A stretch of DNA of 64,000 nt from Branchinecta lynchi (GCA_023053575.1 JAKZAP010000007.1:11483008-11547007); one strand, 5' to 3'. Positions 1 through 12,130 are shown, counted from the first letter of the stretch. The notes: generated by a model from the sequence alone, not told the origin. Numbers and translations are program-made.

Positions 1-559
1 CTTTATATCCGCAACTTTTTCCATCATTACGTCTCCCCTTTTATCCACTCTAGTAAAAGAAACTAACTTTTTTTTTTCCGTCAATACGTCCTTTAAGTTC
101 CAAACTGTTATTATATCTTTTAGCTCTTCACTAATTTTTCGCTTCATATTCTTTCTGTTATCACTAAGAATATCTTTTTCTTCCACCACACAGTTAAAAT
201 CACCTAGAAGAATCATACTTTCACTATTTAAATATTTTGGAAGTTTTTTTTTGCAACACTTCTTTTCGTTGATTGACATTGTTGGTTCCTGATGGTAAGT
301 GGATGTTCACATTAACCAATCCATTCCATTTAATGCTGCTCACCTCTCCTTGCTCTTCAAATCTTAAATTTTTCTTTTCAGTTTTTAACCCTTTTCGTAC
401 AATAAAACCCGTGTCAGGCGTCATGCCTCCAGGTATGAATTCATATCCATTATTCATATCACACAACACATCAATCCGATGCTCATGTACGAAGTCTAAC
501 AGCATTTTTTGCCGTTTACTCTGTTTTACTCCATTAACATTAAGTGTTGTAATCTTCAT
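1..559 (-). pseudogene. Non-LTR retrotransposon ORF2, endonuclease part (frameshifted, runs off left edge)
   Basis: Reads right to left from ATG at 559. The start (MKITTLNVNGVKQSKR) is the usual N-terminus of an APE-type endonuclease of a LINE, which nicks target DNA for reverse transcription. The first frame stops at 224. A second frame then carries ILLGDFNCVV, the GDFN catalytic motif of the same domain, and stays open to base 1. The frame change falls at a run of nine T at 244-252 (A on the coding strand) and looks like a one-base indel. Reverse transcriptase would lie left of the window. It sits 108 bp downstream of the ORF1-like frame, as expected for a two-ORF LINE. Confidence 0.8.
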
Positions 560-667
560 TACACTAACTTTCTAGACAACTTTGTACGATCAGTTTTTTT
601 GTTTTCTTTCCGTTGTTTCTTCCTGCCAAAGTTGTTTTTCTCTCTTGTGATACCAGCTCCTCCGACT

Positions 668-1450
668 CTAGTGATCCCTCACTACGCTGTCTCTTGGGAG
701 CGTTTTTGTTTTCTTGGTCACTGTGTTTTGGCTGCCTAATTTGCTTGATACCTGGGATTTTTTAGGTGACAGCGTTTTTTCCAAAATTTCGTGCTTCAGT
801 TTTCTCTTTACTTTTTCCATGGACTGTTTCATTTGTATCATTTCTTTTACCTTCCTGGGGCGGGTCCTGTTCTGGTTTCTCTTGCTGGCTTGCTGCTGAT
901 GTCTCATCACTTGTGACTCTTTGGCTAAGAGATCCCAGTACCAAATCCACTGCCTGAGTTGGAGTGAGTGCATCTATTCCTCTTGAGGTTTCTGGGGTTT
1001 TCAAACCAGCAGTGTTTTTTCCCCACACGTTATTGACGCGTAACCCGCCAATGCTTGGAGTCGGTACTCTCGAGTTTTTCCTGGGGCTTTTTTTTTCGGG
1101 CATGCAGACGCGTCATGACTGGCGTCGTGGCAAATATAGCACACTTTCGGTTGGCCATCGTAATAGACAAACACTTTTTCTTCCTCTGATATTTTGACAG
1201 ATGGCGGGATCGGCGTTTCAATGTACATCAACGAAGTAGCACGCCCAGTAAACACTTCGATGCAGTCGTCTCCGTCATAGACTTTTCGCCGTACATTCAG
1301 AACTTGCCCGTAAGGCTTCAGTGCTTCTTTAACATCTTCCGCGGATGCCTCTCCCGGTATCTTTCTCAGCATCACAACAATCGGTCTTTTCCCACTTTTC
1401 TCAGCACAAACTGGATACCATCCGTTTTCGTGCCCGATCTTCATATCCAT
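668..1450 (-). pseudogene. Non-LTR retrotransposon ORF1 (gag-like, CCHC zinc knuckle), frameshifted
   Basis: From ATG at 1450 the frame encodes an RRM-like stretch (PIVVMLRKIPGEASAEDVKE) and then a zinc knuckle, CYICHDASHDASAC, spaced C-x2-C-x4-H-x4-C. This is typical of LINE ORF1 RNA-binding proteins. The reading continues in two other frames (about 1103-762, then to 668), with the changes at an A9 run near 1086-1094 and an A6 run near 773-778. The basic, Ser/Pro-rich tail fits an ORF1 C-terminus. The frameshifts mean this copy is dead. Sequence right of 1450 stays open to a stop near 1515 and may be 5' UTR or a truncation point. Confidence 0.75.
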
Positions 1451-1460
1451 CTTTTTAACT

Positions 1461-3904
1461 CTACGTTCACACAGAGGAGTCGGGTGCGGAACTACATTTT
1501 CGCTGTAGTTTTGTAGCAGCTACAAAATTGCAACAGGGTTCCCACACGACGATTGGGTTCAGCTACAAAAGGTGGCAAATAATTCAAAATAACAAAATGC
1601 GGGTTTTACTCATTAGTCTGGGACCGAAGACAGTACGATAATAAAAATATGAAAACTAAATTCTCAATCTCGGTTTACGGTTCTGACGATGGATTGCGGG
1701 TCTATCCACCACTCTACCTGAGTCAAGGGTGGATAGTTGAATCAAGCGAGGGCCAAAGAAGTCATGAAGTTGACCATCTACAAATGTCATCTTGAACTCT
1801 TGAGCCGTGTTAGATTCACCAACTATCATCCACCTATGTTATCCTAAAATTATCAATAGTATTCTTCCCAGAAAATGATGCCATTCTCAACGGAAATTTA
1901 ATTTTTCGTCGAACAAATCGAACGACAACAGACAAACGATTTCCATCATGGCTAGAACTTCGACAGACATCATAAAACGAAAAAAGTAGTAACTACGACT
2001 ACAGCTTTAAATAAAACAACAACAGCGCTACACCGTAGTTGAATAAAACGACATCTACGGCTGGTCGTCGATAATAATAGATAACTGTTGATGAATCGAA
2101 TGTGGCTTTGGAATTCCTGTTTGTATTGTTAGCCTACTACGACCAGCTAACCTACTACGCTGATTCCGATTCTGACTTGCAAATATCCTTCTAAACACAA
2201 AGGGAAAAGCCCGTGATTCTTGAAAAAAACGTACATAATTTTTTGTTTCCGAATATACTTTTTGTAATTTTGTGTACACCACTATAGGTATGATTGCACA
2301 GGATTTGAACTTATGCAGAAAAATCAGCCTAGTAGATAATGTTTGTAGAAATAGAAAAAAGCACACTCCTTCCGGGTGTCGAAAACTAAGCAAAGGGTCA
2401 GGTTTACTCATAAACTTGGAACAAAAACAGTATATAACTTGAATGCTTAATTCCACGACTATATGAACATATGACTGTCTTCTATCCGATGTTACACAAG
2501 CTGTATTCCAATACCCATCTTAGTGCATCAGTAGGTTCAGGCCTAAGCTTGCACCCACACTGAAAGCTGTAAAAGGCAAGCAGCACTGACAAATCAAAAG
2601 CTGCGTCAGCTAATTGCAGTCACTTCAGCTCCCATTTAGTATACTCATTAGTACACTTACACATTTGTCACTAGCTGTTCCTGTTGCCTTTTACTAGACA
2701 ATGCGGTTGAAACTCTATTAACCGTTGTGATCTGAATCCAGTAAATGCTGTTGATCAGATACACTTAATTGAAACAGACCATCAGTACTAAAGTTGTCTG
2801 TACCTTCAGGGTCCGAGTTCATTATCTTATCTGTCTGCTCAATAATTTCACTCTCGAAACCTAGAGCATGGCCATATATCATCAATGACAACTCAAGAAA
2901 TAATTTCCAAACTGCAGACTTATTCCATTAATACTTGCTGTAAACTGGAAGCAAGTGGCCATCAACTGACTCTTCACCAAATTTTAGATTGCTACGGTAC
3001 CACATTCTGCTTAAACAGAACAAAAACTTGTCATTTATTCGAAGTTTGGTACACTCTACCACAATTTGAATCTGGTTCAGTTTCAATGTTCCTCAAATGG
3101 ATTGTTCTTACATCTTTAATCTCTTCTTGGAGTGGTTTCAGCTTGAGAAGCTTCTTGATAAACAAATCATGATGTTTGGCCTTCTCACGCCAAAGAAAAT
3201 CCTGCTGTTGTCGTTGTAGTCATTAAATAGGCTAGTTCCCTTTAGTGCCAATCACTTCTTTTCTAAGAAGCATCACTGAGCTTGTCCAGGACTGTAGCCT
3301 CTGATAAAGGAAGAATATCTAGTGTTTGGAGCAAACTGCAAAATGTTCAGTAAGGCTTCTCCTTTCTGACTGTCTGCAAACCAGAGCTGCTCCTTGGCTA
3401 GTTGATCCGTCCAACATCCTGTAATGAAAATAATATTTAAATCAGTAGCAACCACATTATTAGTTGATATTATCAAAAAACTTTGCAAGCACAGAGGAAT
3501 TTTACTTTTAATAAAATTTAAATTAATTATAACAGATGTTTAATGTATATTTACTTTAACTGGTATAATCAGTGGCAAACAAATGCAGTGGAAACTTTCA
3601 ACAAAAACACAGTAATGAACACCAAAGGGGACGCAACCAGGTTAGCCTATGAGAATGAATTGCCTTGCCGGCAAACACATCGCTGCTGAGCTATGTGGCA
3701 TAGCCTACAAACGCCTGACATGTCTGTATACAATCTTCAGTAATTTAGCATATACAAAATAAGGCTTTATCAATAAATTGATTAACAGTTAGACTAAAAC
3801 AAACACAAATAGCAGCAAGAATAATGTTACCACAACCAAAGGTCTCTGTTTATTATTTAGGTATAAATTCAGCCTATAGTCAACATTGTTTGGTTTTCTT
3901 CTGC
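1461..3904. other. No confident gene; possible decayed coding sequence around 2980-3480
   Basis: I see no intact gene here. On the minus strand, 3273-3430 follows a splice-acceptor-like tract, and 2980-3215 reads as about 60 codon-like residues (LQRQQQDFLWREKAKHHDLF and on). Both run into stops and I do not recognise the family. An ancient transposon remnant is likely. Confidence 0.3.
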
Positions 3905-4407
3905 AGGAGGGGTACCCGATGAAAAATTTATCTCAGAATAGTACTATGAAGTAATACGAAAAACTAGCATGCAGTACTAACGATGCTACTACATGCTTTT
4001 ACTTCAAGGCTACCGTCTTACTGCATACTACAAAATGCTACTATTAGCAAGACTGGATGCTACTATGTCGAGACAGGATGCTACTAGATACTACTACATA
4101 AGACTGGACCAGTCTGAGGCACATTAAATGATAGTACTCTTTGCTATTACATAGTATTACATGCAAGTTTTGTGTACTACTACCATAACTACGCAGGCTA
4201 CAAATTTTTCATCGGGTATCCAACCTCGAATTTATATGACCTCGAACTTGGAATGAAAACCTTACAAGGAAACTTCTCTACAGTCTAAAACAGGTCCTGG
4301 GTCAGTCAGGGTTTCCTTCTTGACAGTTAGTACTTGACTGAAATTTCCTTCCATCCTTTTTAGTCCAGGTTCGAGGTTGTGTAAATTCGAGGTTGGACAC
4401 CCCTCCT
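3905..4407. repeat. Inverted-repeat element split by a later MITE insertion
   Basis: The left arm begins AGGAGGGG at 3905-3912, stops, and resumes at 4217 with TATCCAACCTCGAATT. The right arm at 4368-4407 is the reverse complement of the two pieces joined (ends ACACCCCTCCT). The 3915-4216 element therefore inserted into this older inverted repeat, leaving TA on both sides. No coding capacity. Confidence 0.7.
3915..4216. mobile_element. MITE with CCCGATGAAAAATTT ends, copy 1
   Basis: About 302 bp. It begins CCCGATGAAAAATTT and ends with the inverted AAATTTTTCATCGGG, flanked by TA (3913-3914 and 4217-4218). The interior is rich in TACTA/TGCTACTA words. Two more copies (7487-7785, 52305-52610) match along their length. 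The 2-bp duplication and short inverted ends fit a Tc1/mariner-like MITE, though no transposase is present. Confidence 0.8.
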
Positions 4408-5112
4408 ACAATTAGTTTTTCTAATTAAAAAAAATTTAAATAGTGTAACGTTGACCTAGAATCTAGTTGATCTGTTGACCCTTTGATTTAGGTTAGGGTA
4501 AACAATTCAGCCAGGAAATTTCCATAGAAAGTTGTGAATTAAAAAAAAAATCCTTATGCTACAAGTTTCACAGCCGCTGGGAAATAAAAAAGGAAAAGGT
4601 GAACAGAGGACACCAGGCACCAGGTAACTTCTGCAGGATCAGTCTCGCGCAAAGAATAGATTTTATCACAGCAGCTCACACACGACACGGCTCATACCTA
4701 CAGTCTACAGTCCTACACGCATCCCTGTTGTAACCATACCCCAGCTAAGATGCTCCAAAATGACAAAATACATAATAAGCCAGCTCTAAAGATGAATGAT
4801 TTACAGTCAACTTTCAGTATTTAGTAATACAGTATGTATGCCATTCTAGCCTAGCTGTTGGTCTCAAAGTGATCTTACCTTCCTTCCATCCGCAACTTTC
4901 TCCTGTGCTTTCAGGTAATTTAGGACCAGATGCCTCTGCTTGTGTTTCTAACTACTCTTTCCATATATAACTGGCTGAAATTTGACAGCTAACATCATTT
5001 TTCCAAAAATTAAATCCACTTTCCAAGATTTTTGTGGCGCGATTTTGTAGCTGTAGTTGGATAAATCCAACTACAGCGATTCTCCGAAATATCGCAGCGA
5101 ATTTGTAGCTTT
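4408..5112. other. No gene seen; one short hairpin
   Basis: Nothing coding recognised. A 12-bp perfect hairpin (CTGTAGTTGGAT, loop AA) lies at 5051-5076. Confidence 0.4.
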
Positions 5113-6280
5113 GGGTGTGTTTCGGCGCCAACCGATGTTCAGCGGAAACCGGTAACCGGTTGTCGCGAAAACAGTTTTTTATCGTAACCAAAAATCGGTT
5201 CTCCCAAAACATTGGAAATTACGCGAAAACACGTTTCAAATTTGAAGACGATGACGTGATGAAGAAATATATTTGATAATAAAGATGGAGGAAGAATTTG
5301 TAGCTGCAACTGGATCTACATCAGCAGCTGACTGGGTTTTGTGTTGGCTGTATCTGTCACGATAATACAAAATCATAGTAATAATAGCAAAAGAAAAAAT
5401 TAAAGGTAAAACTGAAAAATAAAAAACTGGAAATTGTAATTAAAAATCAAAATTAAGACTAAAAATTAAAAATTTAAATTAAACATTCCTTCAGCTCAAG
5501 CTGAGTGCGATCATATTTGACAGTGAGAAACGGATACTTCAGCTGAATTTTATCACAGCTATATTTCGGCCCTTCTTGGCAAGGGTCCCGTTCAGGGTCA
5601 AAGCCACTTAAGTTGGAAAAACGATAATTACGATCAGACTCGCAGTCAGCTTGGGCTGAAGGAATATTTACTTTTAATTTTTTATTTTAAAGTTTAATTT
5701 TTCTTTTTTATTTTTAGTTTAATTTTTATTTTTAATTACAATTTTCAGTTTTATTTTTAATTTTTTTTTACTATTATTTCTTATTATTATTACAAATTAA
5801 AAACTGAAAATAGAAAATTGTAAATCAAAATTAAAATTAAAATTGAAACTAAAAATTAGAAATAAAATTAAACTTAAAAATTAAAATTTAAAGTTAAAAA
5901 TTAAAATTAAAAGTTAAAAATTAAAATTTAAAATTAAAATAAAAAATTTAAATTAAATATAAAATTCAAATTAAGAATCAATAAAATATTCAATTTATAT
6001 TTTGGACTATGTAAGTTCTTATTTTAACTTTAGAACATTTTTCTATTTGCTGTTCCGCCTTTGTTTTTATTTTCTAGTTGATGACGGTGAAGCTGAATCA
6101 GAACCAAGAATCGTGAACGGTAACGATAACCGTTTCAAAATTTCCTGACCGAAGATCGGAACCGATCTCCAAACCAAATTCTGGTCCACGCAAAAACACC
6201 GGTTCATCAGAACCGAAAGTCGCGAAAACACTGGTTACTCTGAACCGAAGTACATTGGTTGGCGCCGAAACAGGCCCTTT
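5113..6280. mobile_element. Candidate 1.2-kb TIR element with AT-rich core
   Basis: The left end (TGTTTCGGCGCCAACCGATG near 5116) is repeated inverted at the right end (ACATTGGTTGGCGCCGAAAC, about 6251-6270), with TTT on both outer sides. Subterminal parts share words such as CGCGAAAAC and GGTTA. The core 5395-6000 is nearly all A/T, with AAATTAAAA-type strings on one side and their complement on the other. It contains a second element at 5485-5669. No ORF of note. Confidence 0.55.
5485..5669. mobile_element. Foldback element of the CAGCCCAAGCTGAC family (nested)
   Basis: Begins ATTCCTTCAGCTCAAGCTGA and ends with the inverted CAGCTTGGGCTGAAGGAAT. It contains the family hallmarks ATATTTCGGCCCTTCTTGG and AACGGATAC. 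It sits inside the AT-rich core of the 5113-6280 element. Longer relatives lie at 14163, 39422 and 50661. Confidence 0.7.
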
Positions 6281-7486
6281 GTGGCGCGAAATTTGTGGTC
6301 GACGAATAATCGGGCTATTCTGCGAATATTCGCGTCTGTGTGAACGTACAGTAAGCCGTTCAACGAATTCATCAGCCAAAATCGCTGATGAATTCAGCGA
6401 TACAGAGGACAGTATTTACGATTTAATTCATGTAAATACCTCAAGAATAAAGAGTTTCCAAATAGTACGCGCCATCGCTTCCGATTTTATCGTTTCCGAG
6501 TTCTTGCAGAACCTCACTACCTCAGCGTACCATGGACATTTCATGAGTGCGACAAACCACAAAATATTCGAAATTGCTTTGGTGCATGTGTTCTGAGAGA
6601 TGAATTCCGAATCTTCAAGAAAGTGCGATTATTTGTGATTGTTGCAGCAGAGGTTACACCTTTCTTCAGTTTTACACCAATTACACCCTTTATTGAGTGG
6701 CTGTATTATGTCAGAGTTGTTTTTGATTCCTCTGGTGTTTTGCAACTGCATTATGATGGGTTAATTTTCGTCTCAAAGAGGCTATTGGCCACTGCTGCCT
6801 GAAGTGTCTATCACATCATGGAAATAACTCTAGCAAGGTATGGAATTTTACTGGGTTCATTGTTTCTACTTCTCATGATTTCATTTGAGATCTGATGTTG
6901 TTTTTTTTTCAGTTGAATATTCTGTTGTTGATCTCACAATACCACAGTAATCTCATTGTGAGACCTTTCGGTTGGGTTGGTAGTTGTAAGCTATTTCATA
7001 AGGCGGCAGGATTTTGTGGGATCTAAAAACGGCACTTACAATGGCACTACAAACTGCAAAAAATTTCTCTGAGGGGCCTTACTAGTAGTTTTAATTGGTG
7101 GAAAGGTGCATCACTTATGTTGGGCCTTAGGTTCAGCATTTTAGCCACACTAAAATCTAAAATTTGGGTGGGAGGAAGTTGAAGTTTGCCGAAAAATGCA
7201 AGTTGAAAAAAAATTGTTGCCGAGGCACTCGGGTTACATTCGTCTTGAGTGCAGTAGTATCAAGCTGCTTGGGTGTCCTGAGGAGAAAGCTGAAATGAAG
7301 GACCTGCTTGGTGACATTGCTGTTGTGAACAACCTTTTGCTTAATCTCGGTAAAAATTGGCGGTAATGTGTCATCAAACCTTTGTAATCTTTCACCTGTA
7401 GCGCCATATTTCCCATCCAAAGCTCCCAAGTCAACAACCTCAACAAGGTATGCTATGAATGAGCTAACTTTGAAGACATCAAGCTT
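6281..7486. other. No confident gene; decayed coding-like stretch 7190-7460 (minus)
   Basis: A minus-strand frame over 7190-7460 (including EVVDLGALDGKYGATGERLQ) looks coding-like, but it overlaps a MITE and has no clear start. Possibly a transposase remnant; family not recognised. Confidence 0.25.
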
Positions 7487-7785
7487 CCCGATGAAAAATT
7501 TGTCCAAAATAGTAGTACGAAGTTGTACAGAAAAGTAGCATGCAGTACGAACTGATGCTACTACATATTTATATGTCAAGGCTACCTTGTCAGTTGTCAC
7601 TGCATTCTACTTTATGCTACAACTAGCAAGACTGGATGCTACTATAGTAAGACAGGATGCTAGATACTACTGCTTAAGATTGGCCCAGTCTGAAATCATA
7701 GCATTATTTACTATTACATATAAATACATTCAACTTTTTCATAAAGCTATCATGTAACTTTGTAGTCTGTAAATTTTTCATTGGG
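7487..7785. mobile_element. MITE with CCCGATGAAAAATTT ends, copy 2
   Basis: Same family and orientation as 3915-4216, about 299 bp, slightly diverged at the right end (AAATTTTTCATTGGG). Flanks are TT and TA, so the duplication is eroded or absent. Confidence 0.75.
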
Positions 7786-8751
7786 TATATGTCAGCGCTG
7801 GGGTGGTCTATCTGCCACAGATGCATGATCATAGGCAAATTGGGGTATACCATCAGCTTCAAATAGGCACCACTATTGACTAAAATTAATTTTGAATGAT
7901 TGTTCTGTGGATTTCAGTCAAATTGTCAATAACTTCTACAGTTAGAGTTTTAAGAAGCATATCTACAGTTTTTGGGGATGATGCGTCATGATATGAGCAC
8001 TGGTATGGTGGAGCAAGGGCACAAAAGCCTACCAGTCTGAAAAAAACTTGATTTTGTATGTCCCATATCATATACTGGGTATATCTTTCATTTGGCATGC
8101 TCTTTTTCTAAGTCATTGTGCCCCAACTTTGAGCACCAGTGCTCATACCTTGAGGCGTATCCTAATTTAAGAGAAAGCATATCCTAAAATCATAGATTTG
8201 TGGCAGCACACATATTCAGTTTCTGGAGCTTTGGGATCCTATCTTAGAAAAGAACCCCGAACTCAGATTCAAAACTAATAAAATAAAAATAAATGCAATT
8301 TCTATACTTAGTCTGTGCTTGGACAGCTCCCAGAACTTGAATATTCCTGCAGATGTAACAGAAGTAGAAGTGCGTGAACAGCTCCCAGAACTCCAGAACT
8401 TGAATATTCAACAGCTCCCAGAACTTGAATATTCCTTCAGATGTAACAGAAGTAGAAGAAGAGGGCTGGAGTGCAGCAGAGAAATTGCTTGGTTTACTGT
8501 AATTTACCTTTTACCATACCGTATGCAGTTTTAAGTGCATCACTAAAATATAGGTTATATCTTTTTATTCTATCAGTAGTGCAGGCCCTTCCCATATGTT
8601 GAAACCAGATGCGGGACATCTGTTGGAATGTCCGGGGGCTAGTTCGATCATAAAAAATATCACTGTTGGGACAAAATCACTATAATCCACAGCAAATCTT
8701 GGCCAGCATGGACTTAGCTCCTACATTTCGTTTTTGATCGTTTACTTCATT
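7786..8751. other. No confident gene; coding-like fragment 7886-8098 (minus) and a local duplication
   Basis: The minus frame 8098-7886 (MPNERYTQYMIWDIQNQVFF and on, about 70 codons) resembles an old exon but I cannot name it. At 8325-8460 the word CAGCTCCCAGAACTTGAATA and its follow-on (GATGTAACAGAAGTAGAAG) are duplicated in a staggered way. Confidence 0.25.
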
Positions 8752-8759
8752 GTAATACT

Positions 8760-9081
8760 CCGGGGCGTTACTAGCCAAAATGTTTGGGGGGGGGGACGAG
8801 GCATTACCGACTGGCTGGTAATTTTTACCGACTGTTTCTGCAGAAAAACAACCGTTTTCAACAACAAAAAATGACAGTTTTGAAAAAAATCGACTGAGAA
8901 AAATCGAATTTTGACGAAAAATCGACCAATTTTCAGAAAAACCAACTGTTTTCATGAAAAAAATCAACTGTTTTGACGAAAAATCGCGGCACTCCGCGAC
9001 GACTCGGTTATTTTTACCGACTGGACGACAGCATTGGGGGAGGGGGGGGTGTCCCCCCCCACCCCAGTCGTGACGCCCCTG
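8760..9081. mobile_element. hAT-type MITE, 322 bp, 8-bp target duplication
   Basis: Starts CCGGGGCGTTACTAG and ends GTGACGCCCCTG, matching the classic hAT CAGGGGCG terminus. The flanking octamers are GTAATACT (8752-8759) and GTAATACA (9082-9089), 7 of 8 identical. The interior iterates ACCGACTG/AAAATCGAC words, with poly-G at the left end and G/C runs at the right. Its ends match those of the 21720-26578 element. Confidence 0.8.
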
Positions 9082-9215
9082 GTAATACAAGATGAAGTGT
9101 ACCGCAGCATGAATGGGCGTAACACTGTTCGAAGTGCCCAAGGCAGCTAATTGCTCCAGGGATTGTTCTAAAGTTGAGGGTCCATACCATCCATATTTTC
9201 AAAGTGTCGGTCTGA

Positions 9216-10201
9216 TTTTTTGGGATCCCAGAACGTAAGTGGAGGGATACCTATTACATGGCCAAAGTTGTCGGTCCGTCCCGTCTGTAAGCACAATAAC
9301 TCTCGAAGGGAATGAGATATTTTGATGAAACTTGGTGTAGGGGTTCGTTGGTTCAAGGGTAAGATCGAGTTTGTTGATAGGCTTTGTAGCCCTATATTTA
9401 GGGGTGGGGGAGGGGGTTTAAGGGGCAAGCAAAATATTTTCAAACAGCTAATGAGACAGGCGATTATGAGGTAAGAAGACATGCTGAACATGATGGTGAA
9501 AACCATTTTCTCGCCGGACGAGTATTTCGCCCGGAATCCGGCCAAAACCGGAAAGTTTGTTAAAAGTAAAAGTTTTATTTGAAGTTGATTGGATGCTCGA
9601 TCTAGGGGTAAGAAGACATGCTGAACACGATGGTGAAAACCATTTTTTCGCCGGGCAAGTATTTGGTCCGAAATCCGGCCAAAACCGGAAAAATTGTTAA
9701 AAATATCTATAGTTGATTTGACATCTGATTTAGGGGTAAGAAGAGATGCTGAATCCGTGTATGACAATCATTTTTTACTGGACATATAGTTCGCCCGGAA
9801 TCCGGCTGGAACCGGAAAACTTGTTATAAGTTAAATTTTAATTTGAAGTTGATTAGATGTTCGATATAGGGGAAAGAAAATACGCTGAGTTCGTTTTTTA
9901 GCTTTTTTTTTTTGCCGGACAGGCGGTTCCGGAATTCGGCCGAAACCGGGAAATTGGCAGAAGTAAGGCAGGAAGTTTTTGTCAAAACAGATATTACTTG
10001 TAGGGGTAAACACAAACATGCTGAATCCATATCTGAACTTGGTTTTCTCAGATGATTAGCTTTTTGGCCTTAACCTGTTTCTGAATTTTAATAGTAAAAA
10101 TGTTCAAGGAGTCTGGCGAAGACTGGATCTGGCGAAGAGAAGACCCAATTGTCTGGATCAAATATTGAATTTTTGGGATCCCATCGAAACCTTTGGTCTT
10201 G
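9216..10201 (+). mobile_element. Helentron-like non-autonomous element (HINE), copy in + orientation
   Basis: Begins at the palindrome TTTTTGGGATCCCA, then GTAAGTGGAGGGATACC and a short (GTCY)-type stretch (GTCGGTCCGTCCCGTCTGTA). It continues through TGAGATATTTTGATGAAACT and several units of a repeat carrying CCGGAATCCGGCC, and ends at GGGATCCCATCGAAACCTTT near 10201. The order palindromic end, (GTCY)n, tandem repeats, second end, with no target duplication, is that of DINE-1/HINE elements moved by Helentrons. The family assignment is inference. Not coding. Confidence 0.7.
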
Positions 10202-11400
10202 TTGTATGTTGCTTCTATGGTCTAGATGAAACAATGAGCTCTACACAGTAACTTCGATTATCACAGACAAAGTTTTTTTCAGAGTAGGCTATGTAAAAAT
10301 AAACTTGTGTAATTCACAATCATTCGATAATTTTTGACCTTTTAATCAATACAAAATGTCAAAACTATTCCTTTTCCCTGGGAGTGCTGAAGGTGGAAAA
10401 ACTCGTGATGCCAATGTAGCTTTTGCCTAGAAAGAAAAAAAAACATATGACGTGTCTATCTAAGTCACAATTCCACAGACAGAAAGTTGTGTATGCCTGT
10501 TCGTTTTCTTGTCCTCAGAGCGTTTGTTTCATGCTTGTCAACACCATCACCATTTGGTTAAAGGGGCTCTTCAGGGTGGCTGAAGTTTGCAACTATACAG
10601 ACGAACTGAGTTTGGGATCCCTAAACGCAAGTGAGGGATGCCTATGGCATCGCAAAAATTGTCCGTCTGTTAGCATGATGACTCTGGAAAGGGTTGAGAT
10701 ATTTTGTTAAAAATTGACACGATGACTCTTTGGTCAAAGTATAGTTCGAAGGTGGGCTCTGTAGTGCTATATTTATGGGTGGGGCAGGGGTTTCAGATTA
10801 AGGGAGGACGAAAAATATGTTTCAAGCTAGTTGATTCAGAGGTGAGGAGACATGCTGAATCCAAATATGAAAATAGTTTCGCTGGACAAGTAGTTTACTT
10901 GGAAAAGGGCAAAAAGGGATATTTTGGGAGAAGTAAGAGTTGTATCTGAAGTTGATTAGATGTTTGATTCAGGGGTAGGAGCACATGCTGATTTCTGAAT
11001 ATGAAAATTATTTTCACGCCGGATATGTAGTTCGCGCTGAATCTGGGAATTTAGCATGAAGTTTTAAACTAAGCGATACATATTGAGGAGATATACTGTT
11101 GCAAATTTCGATCATACTAATGATAAACAAAAATGTGTATGCGATCAGTCTACTAATCTGCCAAACGGTATTTGCTGGTTCGAAAAGTCAGAGTGCATCC
11201 GGCAAGGATCTGGTAACAGTAACAGTTTAATAAAAATTTGTTGACCGATTTTCGAGTCTCTACCCTGCCCTTTATCCATGAAAGCGAAAGCTCTGTGTCG
11301 ATGACGTAATATCTTACACCTAGCGCTCTGGGTTTACATGGCGGTAGGCACTAGGCAGATAGGCAGTCGGTCGCAGAGTAAAAGTGCAATTCGGCAACCA

Positions 11401-11521
11401 TGGTATCAGTTACACTGGTATGAGTTACCAATGTATCAGTTACAATCGTGTCAGTTACCAAGGTATCAGTCATCACGGTACCAGCTACGATGATATCAGT
11501 TACCGTGGCATCAGTTACCAT
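11401..11521. repeat. Imperfect short tandem repeat (TATCAGTTAC units)
   Basis: About eight units of 15-18 bp with the core TATCAGTTACCATGG, drifting between copies. The short ORF over it is a repeat translation. Confidence 0.7.
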
Positions 11522-11590
11522 GCTGTATATTTATCAGTGTAAGAAGCTCAGCAATATAACACAAGACGGCGGTCCAATCTTTCTACCATT

Positions 11591-12046
11591 TGTTATCCTT
11601 CTACAAGGTCTAGCTTTTCTATTCGTCATACAGGTGTAAAAGTATGGAATTTATTGCCTGAAACTGTCAGGGTGTCCGAAGATAGGAAAGTATTTAAAAG
11701 AGCTCTAAAAAGATTTATGTTATCTAGCAATTATATTTCTTCTATCTGATTTAATCGATTCATTTTTGTTTGTGCTCGGAGGAAGATCAGACCCATGTCG
11801 CAAACCTTTTTATTTTTCATTTTTTCTTTAGTCATATGTCTGTTAGTCATATGTGTAATAGTTGTTCGTTTGTTTTTTCTTTACAATAGTTTAGGCTAGA
11901 ATTGTATTAATAATTTCTAAAAAATCCCATCAGAATTAGTGAAGCGTCGTTTTTTATGCCACTGGCATGTCTGATGCTTTTAAGAAACACCAGGTTTATT
12001 TATTTTTGCCATTAAAATTGTACCTTACCTTACCTTACCTTAGCAA
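11591..12046 (+). pseudogene. Non-LTR retrotransposon 3' end (C-terminal tail of ORF2)
   Basis: The frame 11591-11749 reads ...SFSIRHTGVKVWNLLPETVR then SEDRKVFKRALKRFML and a stop. R-x-G-x-x-x-WN-LP followed by F-K-x-x-L-K-x-x-L is the usual last domain of many CR1/RTE/Jockey-type reverse transcriptases. An AT-rich 3' UTR leads to a (TTACC)n tail at 12022-12046, the kind of simple-repeat tail LINEs leave. 5'-truncated. Confidence 0.65.
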
Positions 12047-12130
12047 CAAGTAAACATTCAATAGTACAAATTTACAAGGAGTCTGGCGAAGACCAGATAT
12101 CTAGAAGACCCAGTTGTCTGGATCCTATCA

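Larger units (their letters stand above)
10612..12130 (+). mobile_element. Helentron-like element (HINE), diverged and interrupted copy
   Basis: The 5' part (TTGGGATCCCTAAACGCAAG, then GTCCGTCTGTTAGCATGA) and two degenerate 137-bp-type units run to about 11060. The matching 3' part (AAGGAGTCTGGCGAAGACC...GTCTGGATCC) appears only at 12075-12125. The intervening ~1 kb includes a LINE 3' fragment and a tandem repeat that inserted into this older copy. Confidence 0.6.
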
